DNA of 40,391 nucleotides from Oscillospiraceae bacterium (lineage in GTDB: Bacteria; Bacillota; Clostridia; Oscillospirales; Acutalibacteraceae). The stretch spans positions 1 through 40,391 of the forward strand of contig JAQXNV010000056.1 in NCBI GenBank assembly GCA_029098185.1, written 5' to 3'. The notes below the pieces were generated by a model. The model was given only the letters and a program-made list of their open reading frames with translations, was not told the DNA's origin and made no database searches. Below, in pieces: positions 28,482-35,844 of the stretch. The number at the start of each line of letters is the position of its first letter. Position 1 is the first letter of the stretch. The position numbers and the translations under genes are program-made.

Positions 28482-28820
28482 ATGGCAGTCACGTTTAAGA
28501 AAAACAAGTGGTATTATTTCACATTAGTGCTGGTGCTGAGCGTGGTGTTGTACTATGGATTCCCACCGATCTTCGATTCCAGCATTTTGCGCATGGGATT
28601 GCTGTTCATCCTCAATCCCCTGTACAGTATCGTTTCCTGTATGCTGTATACTGCAAAATTCGGGATGCAGTCCTCATTGCCCCTGAGCTTAGGCGTGCTG
28701 TTCCTGCCGTCTGCCCTGTTGTTTTACGGCCGGGTATTCTGCTACTACAGTGTGTTTTACGGCGCTGCGGCGCTGGCCGGCTGCTGTATAGGCTATCCCA
28801 TCTACAAACGGTATCAATAA
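28482..28820 (+). CDS. Small membrane protein of unknown function
   Basis: 112 residues, mostly hydrophobic, with three or four likely membrane helices (for example YYFTLVLVLSVVLYYGF and LPLSLGVLFLPSALLFYG), many Tyr residues, and short basic ends. I do not recognise a family. The ATG at 28482 has AGGA eight bases upstream, whereas the earlier in-frame ATG at 28446 lies inside gyrA with no site. It is the last gene of the dnaN-gyrA run, before a strong terminator. Confidence 0.75.
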   Translation: MAVTFKKNKWYYFTLVLVLSVVLYYGFPPIFDSSILRMGLLFILNPLYSIVSCMLYTAKFGMQSSLPLSLGVLFLPSALLFYGRVFCYYSVFYGAAALAGCCIGYPIYKRYQ

Positions 28821-28823
28821 ACG

Positions 28824-28849
28824 AAAGACGGCTTTTGCCGTCTTTTTTT
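28824..28849 (+). terminator. Terminator of the gyrA transcript
   Basis: AAGACGGC-TTTT-GCCGTCTT followed by a T-run, a few bases past the stop of the small membrane protein. Confidence 0.92.
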
Positions 28850-28852
28850 CGT

Positions 28853-29689
28853 TCAGGGCGTTTTACATAGCAGTGCGTCCAGCATATTCTTCATTTTGGG
28901 ATAGATCTCCTCCAGGGCTTGTTCCGGCAGAGGATTTTTCCCCTTGCCTACTTCTACCGTAAAGGCCGGCCGGTGAAATGCACAGATAAACCAGTCCTTC
29001 ATGCCGCCGCCAACAGCCAACCCCTGGGGGTTTTCCAGGGCATAGCCGCTGCGCTTTGCCATTTCCCGGGCAATTTGCAGAGAGATGTCCGGCGTATAGG
29101 GGCCGTATTCCCAGTAGATCTCCTCGCCCTGGCTGTGAAAGGCAATGGCAAGAGAAAACTGTTCCTTTCGGCAGAGCTGACACAGTGCTTGCGTCTCCGG
29201 TTCGCTTTCGGGATAAAGACCGCCGAACCGGGTAGGGCCGGGACCGGTGATCCCCGATTCTTGTTCTCGCCGGTGCAGATCCTGCCAGCCGGCGTCGAAG
29301 TTGTGATTGAGATCGACGCCTCGGCCGTTTGCCTGCCAGTGGGTGGTGTCGCCATGGCTGATCTTTTGCACCAGAGCGCCAAATCGACCGGCTTTTTGCC
29401 ACCCGCCAGTCTGGATCGCTACGCCGTCGGGATTCACCATGGGAATGATGGTCACCCGGCAGGGGAGGAGCTCGCCGATGAGGGAACGGCTGTACCGCAG
29501 CAAAAGGGATGTTGTCAGATGTTCCATGCCGTGAAAAGCGCCGGCCAGCAAAAGATGGCGCTGACCTTTGCCGAATCGCAGGGCATATAGCGGACGGCCC
29601 AAAAGGCTCCTGCCAAAGGTCGTGGTGCGCAGAGATGGAAATTCCTGCTTTAGGGCCAAGAGCTGTTGCTGAAATGTCGCGTCGTCCAT
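28853..29689 (-). CDS. M14-family zinc carboxypeptidase (MpaA-like)
   Basis: 278 residues of the M14 metallopeptidase fold. Zinc ligands are visible as HGMEH (His53, Glu56) and the later His in IAFHSQG; a substrate-binding RGVDLNHNFD segment and the catalytic Glu in FTVEVGKG complete the site. There is no signal peptide, so it is probably cytosolic. This fits an MpaA-type enzyme that trims imported murein peptides, but gamma-glutamyl-diaminopimelate peptidases or other peptidases are possible. GGGAGG lies seven bases before the ATG at 29689, which decides the start. It converges on the gyrA transcript. Confidence 0.88.
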   Translation of the reverse strand: MDDATFQQQLLALKQEFPSLRTTTFGRSLLGRPLYALRFGKGQRHLLLAGAFHGMEHLTTSLLLRYSRSLIGELLPCRVTIIPMVNPDGVAIQTGGWQKAGRFGALVQKISHGDTTHWQANGRGVDLNHNFDAGWQDLHRREQESGITGPGPTRFGGLYPESEPETQALCQLCRKEQFSLAIAFHSQGEEIYWEYGPYTPDISLQIAREMAKRSGYALENPQGLAVGGGMKDWFICAFHRPAFTVEVGKGKNPLPEQALEEIYPKMKNMLDALLCKTP

Positions 29690-29707
29690 GAAATCGCCTC
29701 CCAAACC

Positions 29708-29745
29708 TTGCTATCTCTATGATTATGGAGTACAATGGGATTGTA
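29708..29745 (+). promoter_or_regulatory. Promoter of the Nudix gene with a palindrome over the -10
   Basis: TTGCTA (29708-29713), a 17-base spacer, and TACAAT (29731-29736). TACAAT-GGG-ATTGTA (29731-29745) is a perfect inverted repeat covering the -10 and start point, an operator-like position. Confidence 0.65.
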
Positions 29746-29771
29746 TTCCGGAAGAAAGGCGGATAGTTGTC

Positions 29772-30323
29772 ATGTATGAACATTTAATAGAAAAATGCGT
29801 GGAGAAAAAGGTACTTTATCAAGGGCGGATCATCGAGGTGCGCAACGATACCGTGCGCTTGCCCAATGGAAAATTGGCAGGCCGGGAAGTGGTAGACCAT
29901 TGCGGCGGTGTGACGGTGGCAGCGCTGACCGATGATGACTGTCTTTTGTTTGTGCGGCAGTACCGTTACCCCCACGATGAAGTGCTGCTGGAACTGCCGG
30001 CCGGCAAGCTGGAGCCGGGAGAGGATCCCTTTGAGGCCGGCAAGCGGGAACTTCTGGAGGAAGTTGGCGCTGTAGGGAAAGACTATCAGTTTTTGGGCGT
30101 GGCGTATCCCAGCCCCGGCTGCTACAAAGAGGAGCTGTACTTATACGCCTGCCGGGTAGATGCTCTGGGAGACTATCATCCCGATGAAGACGAGTTCCTG
30201 GATGTAGAGAAGATCCCGTTACAGGAAGCGGTAGATATGTGTATGCGCAACGAGATCCCCGACGCCAAGACCCAGATCCTGCTGCTGAAGGTGGCGCAGC
30301 TAGTGGCCAAAGGAAACTTATAA
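29772..30323 (+). CDS. nudF: Nudix hydrolase, ADP-ribose pyrophosphatase type
   Basis: 183 residues. The Nudix box G-x5-E-x7-REUxEExGU is complete at residues 78-100 (GKLEPGEDPFEAGKRELLEE...). The upstream pattern LYQGRIIEVRNDTVRLPNGK and VRQYRYPHDEVLLELPAGK is that of ADP-ribose pyrophosphatases, which hydrolyse ADP-ribose to AMP and ribose 5-phosphate. The ATG at 29772 starts at the conserved N-terminus; an open frame continues upstream through the promoter. It is the only plus-strand gene right of 28.9 kb. Confidence 0.9.
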   Translation: MYEHLIEKCVEKKVLYQGRIIEVRNDTVRLPNGKLAGREVVDHCGGVTVAALTDDDCLLFVRQYRYPHDEVLLELPAGKLEPGEDPFEAGKRELLEEVGAVGKDYQFLGVAYPSPGCYKEELYLYACRVDALGDYHPDEDEFLDVEKIPLQEAVDMCMRNEIPDAKTQILLLKVAQLVAKGNL

Positions 30324-30334
30324 TGGATCAAAAA

Positions 30335-30367
30335 AAGAAAAGCTCCCTTTTTGGGGAGCTTTTTTTG
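30335..30367. terminator. Bidirectional terminator between the Nudix gene and the lipoprotein gene
   Basis: AGCTCCC (30341-30347) pairs with GGGAGCT (30354-30360), with a T-run after and an A-run before, serving both convergent genes. Confidence 0.9.
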
Positions 30368-30373
30368 TGGATG

Positions 30374-30967
30374 TTAATAGGGCGTGTAGATGTAAGTATA
30401 TTCCTGGTCGTAAGCATAAAGCTGACTGTACAGCGATTTTGCTTTTTCCCGGTAGAAGTTCTTCAGTTTCACGGCCCGTTCCAAGGTGACGGCACTGCCG
30501 TCTCCCGTAACGGAATCCTTGATCTGCTGCACCTGGTCAGAGAGGTTGTCGTTCCACGCTTTCTGGTCCTCTTCGATGGCCTGCGTGTCACTGTGCTGTT
30601 CCAAAAGCTGCTGGTAAGCATGGGAGATCTCCGATTTCCACAGACCGGCATAGGTCTCCTCCAGAGAGATCATCTCTGCGTTGGTGCTCACTTCGCCGGA
30701 TTGCTGGTCGTAAGAAGCGTCGATGGGATTTTCCGCAAATTTCGCTTCGAACTTTTCGTCTGTTTTGGCCGGAACATCAGAACTGCTCTCGTCTGCTTCT
30801 GCACCGGCGGAAGCGGCTTCCGATGTGCTGGAGACGTTAGATGCGCTGGAGACGCTTTCGCTGGGGGCAGTAGAGGATGCGGCGGGCTGTGTGTCACCGC
30901 AGCCGGAGAGGGCCAAAGAAGCGGCCAAAAGGGATACCGCAAGGATCGCTAAAGGTTTCTTTTGCAT
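30374..30967 (-). CDS. Lipoprotein, possibly LprI-like
   Basis: 197 residues. The lipoprotein signal peptide MQKKPLAILAVSLLAASLALSGC has the lipobox LSGC, so Cys23 is the lipidated residue. A Ser/Ala/Glu/Thr-rich linker (24-70) follows, then a helical domain (about 90-185) with YAGLWKSEISHAYQQLLEQ and an AW pair (QKAWNDNL), which recalls the LprI/DUF1311 lysozyme-inhibitor fold. That last match is an inference. AAAAGGAGG precedes the ATG. It starts 14 bases after aspS, so it is probably cotranscribed with it. Confidence 0.85.
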   Translation of the reverse strand: MQKKPLAILAVSLLAASLALSGCGDTQPAASSTAPSESVSSASNVSSTSEAASAGAEADESSSDVPAKTDEKFEAKFAENPIDASYDQQSGEVSTNAEMISLEETYAGLWKSEISHAYQQLLEQHSDTQAIEEDQKAWNDNLSDQVQQIKDSVTGDGSAVTLERAVKLKNFYREKAKSLYSQLYAYDQEYTYIYTPY

Positions 30968-30981
30968 GGAAAGACCTCCTT

Positions 30982-32784
30982 TTATTCGTCTTTTTTGGTG
31001 TCGTCCTGGGGAAGGATGGCGATGCCCAATTCCTGGAGCTGCTTTTCATCGACGATGCCGGGCGCATTGGTCATCAGCTCGCAGGAGCTTGCTACCTTCG
31101 GGAAGGCGATGACATCCCGGATGCTCTCAGAGTCGGTCATGAGCATGACCAGACGGTCAAGGCCAAAGGCCATGCCGCCATGGGGCGGTGCGCCGTACTG
31201 GAAGGCGTCGATGAGATAGCCGAACTGCGCATGGGCCGATTCCGGCGTAAAGCCCAGTGCCTCGAACATCATTTCCTGCAATTCCGGGTCGTTGATCCGG
31301 ATAGAGCCGCCGCCGACCTCGTTGCCGTTGAGGACCATGTCATAGGCTTTGGCGCAGACCTTTTCCGGCGCTGTTTTCAGCAGGGGGATGTCCTCTTCTC
31401 TCGGCATGGTGAAGGGGTGATGCTTTGCCACGAACCGATTTTCGTCCTCATCAAACTCCAACAGCGGGAAATCGGTGACCCACAGCAGATTGGGATTGCT
31501 GGTGTCGGCCAGATGGAACCGGCGGGCAAGCTCGCAGCGCAGTGCGCCCAGCGCATCAAAGACCACCTGTTGTTTCGGGCTGGCCACCAGCATGAGGATA
31601 TCGCCTGGCTCGGCGTTCATCTTGGTGCGGATGGCGCTGACTTCCTCATCAGCCAGGAATTTTTCATAGCTGGAGGACTCGCCCTTTTCGGTGAGCCGTG
31701 TCCAGGCGATGCCCATGGCGCCGTAGTCCTTGATCCATTCGGTCAGCTTGTCGATCTCTTTCCGGCTGAGCTGGTCGGCGTGACCCTTCAGATTGATGCC
31801 CCGGACAGCGCCGCCGTTTTGCAGAGCGTTTTGGAATACCCGGAAATTGGTGTTGGCCAGCAGGTCGCTGACGTCGATGAGCTCCAGACCGAACCGCATA
31901 TCCGGCTTATCGGAGCCGAACCGCTCCATGGCTTCCTGATAGGGCAGGCGGGGGAACGGTGTTTCGATGTCGATATTAAGCACTTCTTTGTAGACCCGCT
32001 TCATAAAGCCCTCGCCGATAGCCATGACGTCGTCGGGCGTAACAAAGGACATTTCCAGGTCGATCTGGGTGAATTCCGGCTGACGGTCTGCCCGCAGATC
32101 CTCATCCCGGAAGCACCGGGCGATCTGCATATAGCGGTCAAAGCCGGAGAGCATCAACAGCTGCTTATACTGCTGCGGGGACTGGGGCAGAGCAAAGAAC
32201 CGGCCGGGGAACACACGGGACGGCACAAGATAATCTCTGGCGCCCTCTGGGGTGGAAACGATGAGGTTTGGCGTTTCGATCTCCAAAAAGCCGTTTTCAT
32301 CAAAGTAGTCCCGGGCCACCTTGGTGATCTTGTGGCGGGTCATGATCTTTTGCTGCATATCGGCCCGGCGCAGATCCAGATAACGATATTTTAAGCGCAG
32401 TTCTTCCTTGACCTTGGAATTTTCCACGATCTCGAAGGGCGGCGTTTCACTTTTGGCCAGTACCCGCAGGTCTGTGACGAACAGCTCTACGTCGCCGGTG
32501 GGAAGGTCTGGATTTTTGGCGGAACGCTCCCGCAGGAAACCCTTAGCGCAGAGGACAAATTCCGCCCGGGCGGTAAATGCCTTTTCAAAGATCTCCCGGT
32601 TGGTGCCGTCATCGAAGGCAAGCTGCAGGATACCGGTACGGTCCCGCAGGTCGATGAAGATCAGTTGTCCCAGATCCCGCTGACGCTGGACCCAGCCGCA
32701 AACGGTGATCTCTTTTCCGGAATCACTGAGGCGTGGTTCCCCGCAATAGTGGGTTCGTTTTAATCCTGTCATTGTGTCTGCCAT
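30982..32784 (-). CDS. aspS: Aspartyl-tRNA synthetase
   Basis: A bacterial-type class II synthetase, 600 residues. It has an N-terminal OB fold for the anticodon (about 1-105), motif 2 (FRDEDLRADRQPEFTQ), a GAD insertion domain (about 290-400), and motif 3 near the end (GGMAFGLDRLVMLM). AGGAGAG fits the ATG at 32784 better than ATGs at 32793 or 32772. Whether it is discriminating or also charges tRNA-Asn cannot be judged here. It lies 156 bases after hisS across a degenerate hairpin repeat. No T-box leader is visible. Confidence 0.97.
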   Translation of the reverse strand: MADTMTGLKRTHYCGEPRLSDSGKEITVCGWVQRQRDLGQLIFIDLRDRTGILQLAFDDGTNREIFEKAFTARAEFVLCAKGFLRERSAKNPDLPTGDVELFVTDLRVLAKSETPPFEIVENSKVKEELRLKYRYLDLRRADMQQKIMTRHKITKVARDYFDENGFLEIETPNLIVSTPEGARDYLVPSRVFPGRFFALPQSPQQYKQLLMLSGFDRYMQIARCFRDEDLRADRQPEFTQIDLEMSFVTPDDVMAIGEGFMKRVYKEVLNIDIETPFPRLPYQEAMERFGSDKPDMRFGLELIDVSDLLANTNFRVFQNALQNGGAVRGINLKGHADQLSRKEIDKLTEWIKDYGAMGIAWTRLTEKGESSSYEKFLADEEVSAIRTKMNAEPGDILMLVASPKQQVVFDALGALRCELARRFHLADTSNPNLLWVTDFPLLEFDEDENRFVAKHHPFTMPREEDIPLLKTAPEKVCAKAYDMVLNGNEVGGGSIRINDPELQEMMFEALGFTPESAHAQFGYLIDAFQYGAPPHGGMAFGLDRLVMLMTDSESIRDVIAFPKVASSCELMTNAPGIVDEKQLQELGIAILPQDDTKKDE

Positions 32785-32832
32785 GATTGTCATCTCTCCT
32801 GGTTCTATGTGAATGATATGTTTTTTTGATTC

Positions 32833-32925
32833 GTAGCTGCTCCCGTGCGCTCTTCGACACAGCGTTATCCTGAGCTGTTTCTCTTTTTTGGGGGCTGTCT
32901 GCCCAGCAGGCTGAGGGGGAGTTTG
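32833..32925 (+). repeat. Degenerate modular hairpin repeat between hisS and aspS
   Basis: GTAGCTGCTCCCGTG (linker sequence of the repeat family), then GGGGGCTG, a hairpin CTGC-cca-GCAG, and GCTGAGGGGG, i.e. an eroded module 2. It has the same orientation as the other copies. Confidence 0.6.
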
Positions 32926-32940
32926 CCAAAAGACTTTTGC

Positions 32941-34269
32941 TTAGACCTCTTCTTCGTCGCCCCAATCGACGTGGACCATACCTTCGTTGTCCTCGTCGGT
33001 GGTCACACGGATAATATATTCTTCCACGAATTTGTCGTCCAGCGAAATGTTGCTTGTCTCACCGGTCTCCATGTTTTTCAGCTTTGCTTTGTTGTTAGCG
33101 ATCTCTTGCTCGCCAATGACAACGCTATACCGTGCGCCGATCTTGTTGGCGTACTTCATCTGGGCCTTCAGGCTTCTGTCGCAGATGTCACACTCGGCAA
33201 AGACAGAGCATTCCCGCAGCGTAGTCGTCAGGGCAAAGGCTTTCTTCTGGGCTTCCTTGCCCAGAGATGCCAGATAGATCTCGCACTTAGGCACTTCTGG
33301 CAGTTCCACCTTTTGGGCCTCCAGGATCATCAGCAGCCGCTCCAGACCGATGGCATAGCCTAACGCCGGCGTCGGTGCGCCGCCCATCTCCTCCACAAGG
33401 CCATCATACCGGCCGCCGCCGCAGACGGTACTTTGGGCGCCCAGGTCGTTAGAGACAAACTCAAAGACGGTCCGGGTGTAATAGTCAAGTCCACGGACGA
33501 TCATGGGATTGATGGTAAATTCTACGCCGGCTTCTGTCAGCAGCGTTTGTACGCTGTCAAAGTGTTCCTTACAGTCGTCGCAGAGATAATCCTTCATCAT
33601 GGGCGCATTGGCAGCGATCTCACTGCACACCGGGCTCTTGCAGTCCAGGATCCGCATGGGGTTGCGCTCCAGACGCCCCAGGCACGTTTCGCAGAGCTGA
33701 TCCTTGTGCTGATAGAAGTAATCTTTCAGCACGGCATAATATTGGGCGCGGCATTTGGGACAGCCGATGGAATTGAGCTCCAATTGGATGTTTCTCAGGC
33801 CCAGCCGCTCAAAAATGCTGTTGACCATGGTGATCAGTTCGGCGTCAGCCACAGGGGAAGCGGTGCCGAACACCTCTGCGCCAAACTGGTGGAACTCCCG
33901 CAGGCGGCCCTTCTGGGTATTTTCGTAGCGATAGCAGGAGGTCAGGTAATAGAGCTTGACCGGGAAGCCTGCATTGTAAAGAGCGTGCTCCAGCATGGCC
34001 CGCACTGCGCCGGCCGTGCCTTCGGGACGCAGCGTGATAGAGCGGTTTCCCTTATCGAGAAAGGTATACATTTCCTTTTGCACCACATCGGTCGTTTCGC
34101 CGACGGAGCGCTGAAACAGCTCAGTGTGCTCAAAAACCGGTGTGCGGATCTCGGAAAAGCCGTTGACGGCGGCTTCGCTGCGCAGGACATCCTCGATGAG
34201 CTGCCAGGTGGAACTGTCAGCGGGCAGAATATCCTGGGTGCCCTTAGGTGCTTTTGTCAATAATGCCAT
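32941..34269 (-). CDS. hisS: Histidyl-tRNA synthetase
   Basis: A class II synthetase, 442 residues. It begins MALLTKAPKGTQDILP. Motif 2 is CYRYENTQKGRLREFHQFG, the histidine loop is GLDYYTRTVFEF, and GGGRYDGLVEEMGG follows. A Cys-rich insertion (CPKC, CETC, CDDC) is typical of many Firmicutes HisRS. The end has an extra acidic tail (DEDNEGMVHVDWGDEEEV). GGAGG lies eight bases before the ATG at 34269, which decides against an upstream TTG. It follows the mgsA homologue and its terminator. Confidence 0.97.
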   Translation of the reverse strand: MALLTKAPKGTQDILPADSSTWQLIEDVLRSEAAVNGFSEIRTPVFEHTELFQRSVGETTDVVQKEMYTFLDKGNRSITLRPEGTAGAVRAMLEHALYNAGFPVKLYYLTSCYRYENTQKGRLREFHQFGAEVFGTASPVADAELITMVNSIFERLGLRNIQLELNSIGCPKCRAQYYAVLKDYFYQHKDQLCETCLGRLERNPMRILDCKSPVCSEIAANAPMMKDYLCDDCKEHFDSVQTLLTEAGVEFTINPMIVRGLDYYTRTVFEFVSNDLGAQSTVCGGGRYDGLVEEMGGAPTPALGYAIGLERLLMILEAQKVELPEVPKCEIYLASLGKEAQKKAFALTTTLRECSVFAECDICDRSLKAQMKYANKIGARYSVVIGEQEIANNKAKLKNMETGETSNISLDDKFVEEYIIRVTTDEDNEGMVHVDWGDEEEV

Positions 34270-34314
34270 GGGGTATTCCTCCAAAAAAGTGTGATATTTT
34301 GTATAGTTTACAGA

Positions 34315-34352
34315 AAAACGCCCCCGTCATGGACGAGGGAGAAGCGTTTTTA
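34315..34352 (-). terminator. Terminator overlapping the mgsA stop
   Basis: On the minus strand AAAAACGC and GCGTTTTT form an outer stem around an inner CGTC-CAT-GACG hairpin. The TAA stop codon is the first part of the stem. Confidence 0.8.
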
Positions 34353-34748
34353 ATTTCTGACGATGTCTCTCCAGTCCAGATCGCCCCGTTCCAGACCGTG
34401 GATCAGGATCTCCGCCGAAGCGATATTCGTTGCGAAGGGGATATTGTGCATATCGCAGAGACGGAGCAGATTCATGTCGTTGGGCTCATGCGGCTTGGGA
34501 GAAAGGGAGTCACGGAAAAATAACAGCATATCGATCTCATTGCAGGAAATGCGGGAAGCGATCTGCTGCGCGCCGCCCTGAGAACCAGCCAGATACCGCT
34601 GGATATGCAGACCGGTAGCCTCGGCGATCATCTTGCCGGTGGTGCTGGTAGCGCACAGATTGTGCCGGCTGAGGATACCGCAATATGCAATGCAGAACTG
34701 CACCATGAGTTCCTTTTTCGAATCATGGGCGATCAATGCTATATTCAT
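34350..34748 (-). CDS. mgsA: Methylglyoxal synthase homologue lacking the catalytic Asp
   Basis: 132 residues, full length for the family, with AHDSKKELM (His8), STTG (35-38), FFRDSLSPKPHEP (Asp80, His87) and NIPFATNIASAE. Methylglyoxal synthase turns dihydroxyacetone phosphate into methylglyoxal and phosphate. In Escherichia coli the catalytic Asp71 lies in GGDQQ; here the DNA reads GGC-GGC-GCG-CAG-CAG, i.e. GGAQQ with Ala60. Asp101 is also replaced (PHEPND for PHDPD), and TGTTG has become TSTTG. Activity is therefore doubtful. AGGAGG before the ATG at 34748 decides the start. It follows the MinD-like gene by 41 bases. Confidence 0.9.
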   Translation of the reverse strand: MNIALIAHDSKKELMVQFCIAYCGILSRHNLCATSTTGKMIAEATGLHIQRYLAGSQGGAQQIASRISCNEIDMLLFFRDSLSPKPHEPNDMNLLRLCDMHNIPFATNIASAEILIHGLERGDLDWRDIVRN

Positions 34749-34789
34749 GGAAAGTGCCTCCTTTATCAAGAAAAAATCAAGAATATGTG

Positions 34790-35566
34790 TTACAGCGCGT
34801 CCAGATCCCGCAAAGGGACTCGCACGCCGAGAAGCCGCTTTGACAGGCAGTGCAGGGCGATGGCGCCGCCGCCTGCCTTTTGCTGAAACGGCAGTGTTTC
34901 ATAAGAAAGGGTCCGCTCCATAGCAGAAACGATGGAGCCGGATAAGGTTCGATCTTCCGGGATCACAGCGGCCAGTTGCAGTCCGCTCTCATCGATGACA
35001 GCGTCCAGGTCAGAAAATTCCTCCATCTCCCAAAACCGCCGCCGATGAAACCGGTTGAGCACCAGACGAGGATCCCGCATCTGCCGGCCGGCTTCGCTGG
35101 TGCGCAGACGGTCGCAGTTTGTGATGCTCAGTTTGTCCGGCGTGGAGACAAGCAGCGTTCTGGATGCTGCGGATACCGCTGGCAGAAAGCAGGGGCTTTT
35201 AGCCGGGACATCCAGCAGGATCTGGTCGAATTCGGCAGACAGCGACGTCAGCCACGTTGTGAGCTGTGACGCCTTTGGCAGCTCGTCAAGACGGGACGGC
35301 GGCTGGGCCAGAAAAAGGCCCTCTACCGTTTCGCTGGGGACGATGACGTCTGACAGATCGCAGCGTTCCTGTGCGGCGTCGCCCAGATGGTAGGGCGACA
35401 GCGGGGAAGCGGCGAGAAAAAAGGAGATGTCTCCGCAGAGGGGATTGAGGTCCAGCAGCAACGTTTCCTGCTGCCGGAGCGCAAGGGCACAGCCCAGCCC
35501 GGCGGTGATAAGGGATTTTCCCACGCCGCCCTTTGCGGCAGATAGAACAGTCACATTGGCCAGCAT
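34790..35566 (-). CDS. MinD/CpaE-like P-loop ATPase
   Basis: 258 residues. The deviant Walker A is KGGVGKS (12-18), Walker B-like is ILLDVPAKS, and the C-terminal CLSKRLLGVRVPL resembles MinD membrane tails. The A' motif reads LLLDLNPLCGDISFFL: the second Asp of DxD, needed for hydrolysis in MinD, is Asn41, and the GDISFFL continuation is more like CpaE. It occupies the slot where minC-minD-minE usually lie, between PBP2 and mgsA, but neither minC nor minE is present. It has its own promoter. It may localise a cell-pole or septum protein, but its function is not known. Confidence 0.85.
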   Translation of the reverse strand: MLANVTVLSAAKGGVGKSLITAGLGCALALRQQETLLLDLNPLCGDISFFLAASPLSPYHLGDAAQERCDLSDVIVPSETVEGLFLAQPPSRLDELPKASQLTTWLTSLSAEFDQILLDVPAKSPCFLPAVSAASRTLLVSTPDKLSITNCDRLRTSEAGRQMRDPRLVLNRFHRRRFWEMEEFSDLDAVIDESGLQLAAVIPEDRTLSGSIVSAMERTLSYETLPFQQKAGGGAIALHCLSKRLLGVRVPLRDLDAL

Positions 35567-35624
35567 AAAAAGATCCTCACAGAAAAAATGATCGAATGAT
35601 ATTGAGAGAGTTTAACTCATCCTC

Positions 35625-35654
35625 ATCATAGCACAAACAAGATCGGGATTTCAA
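35625..35654 (-). promoter_or_regulatory. Promoter of the MinD-like gene and mgsA
   Basis: On the minus strand TTGAAA (35654-35649), an 18-base spacer ending TGC, and TATGAT (35630-35625). The gap 35567-35844 otherwise holds only this promoter, the PBP2 terminator and an AT-rich stretch with a small hairpin (TTTCCA/TGGAAA near 35760-35778). Confidence 0.75.
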
Positions 35655-35813
35655 TAGCTTCTCGTGAAAAAAACCAAATATTTATGGAAAATCCATAAAT
35701 TATTCAAAAAATTAAGGCAATTTGCACAGATTTTGCAGTGAATTTTTGATAGGGAACAATTTCCAGTTGTCATGGAAATTGGCCCTTTTGCAAAAGAAAG
35801 CTTTCCGCCTTAT

Positions 35814-35841
35814 CCAAAAAGATCCCCATAAAGGGGATCTC
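35814..35841 (-). terminator. Terminator of the PBP2 gene
   Basis: AGATCCCC-N5-GGGGATCT, with T5 following on the minus strand, just past the stop. Confidence 0.9.
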
Positions 35842-35844
35842 TGC

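Noticed and set aside
30877-32394. A 505-codon open frame antisense to aspS
   Set aside because: A shadow frame; aspS motifs are intact on the other strand.
34270-34316. T-box leader before hisS
   Set aside because: The gap is too short and no T-box sequence (TGGNACCGCG-like) is visible there or before serS or aspS.
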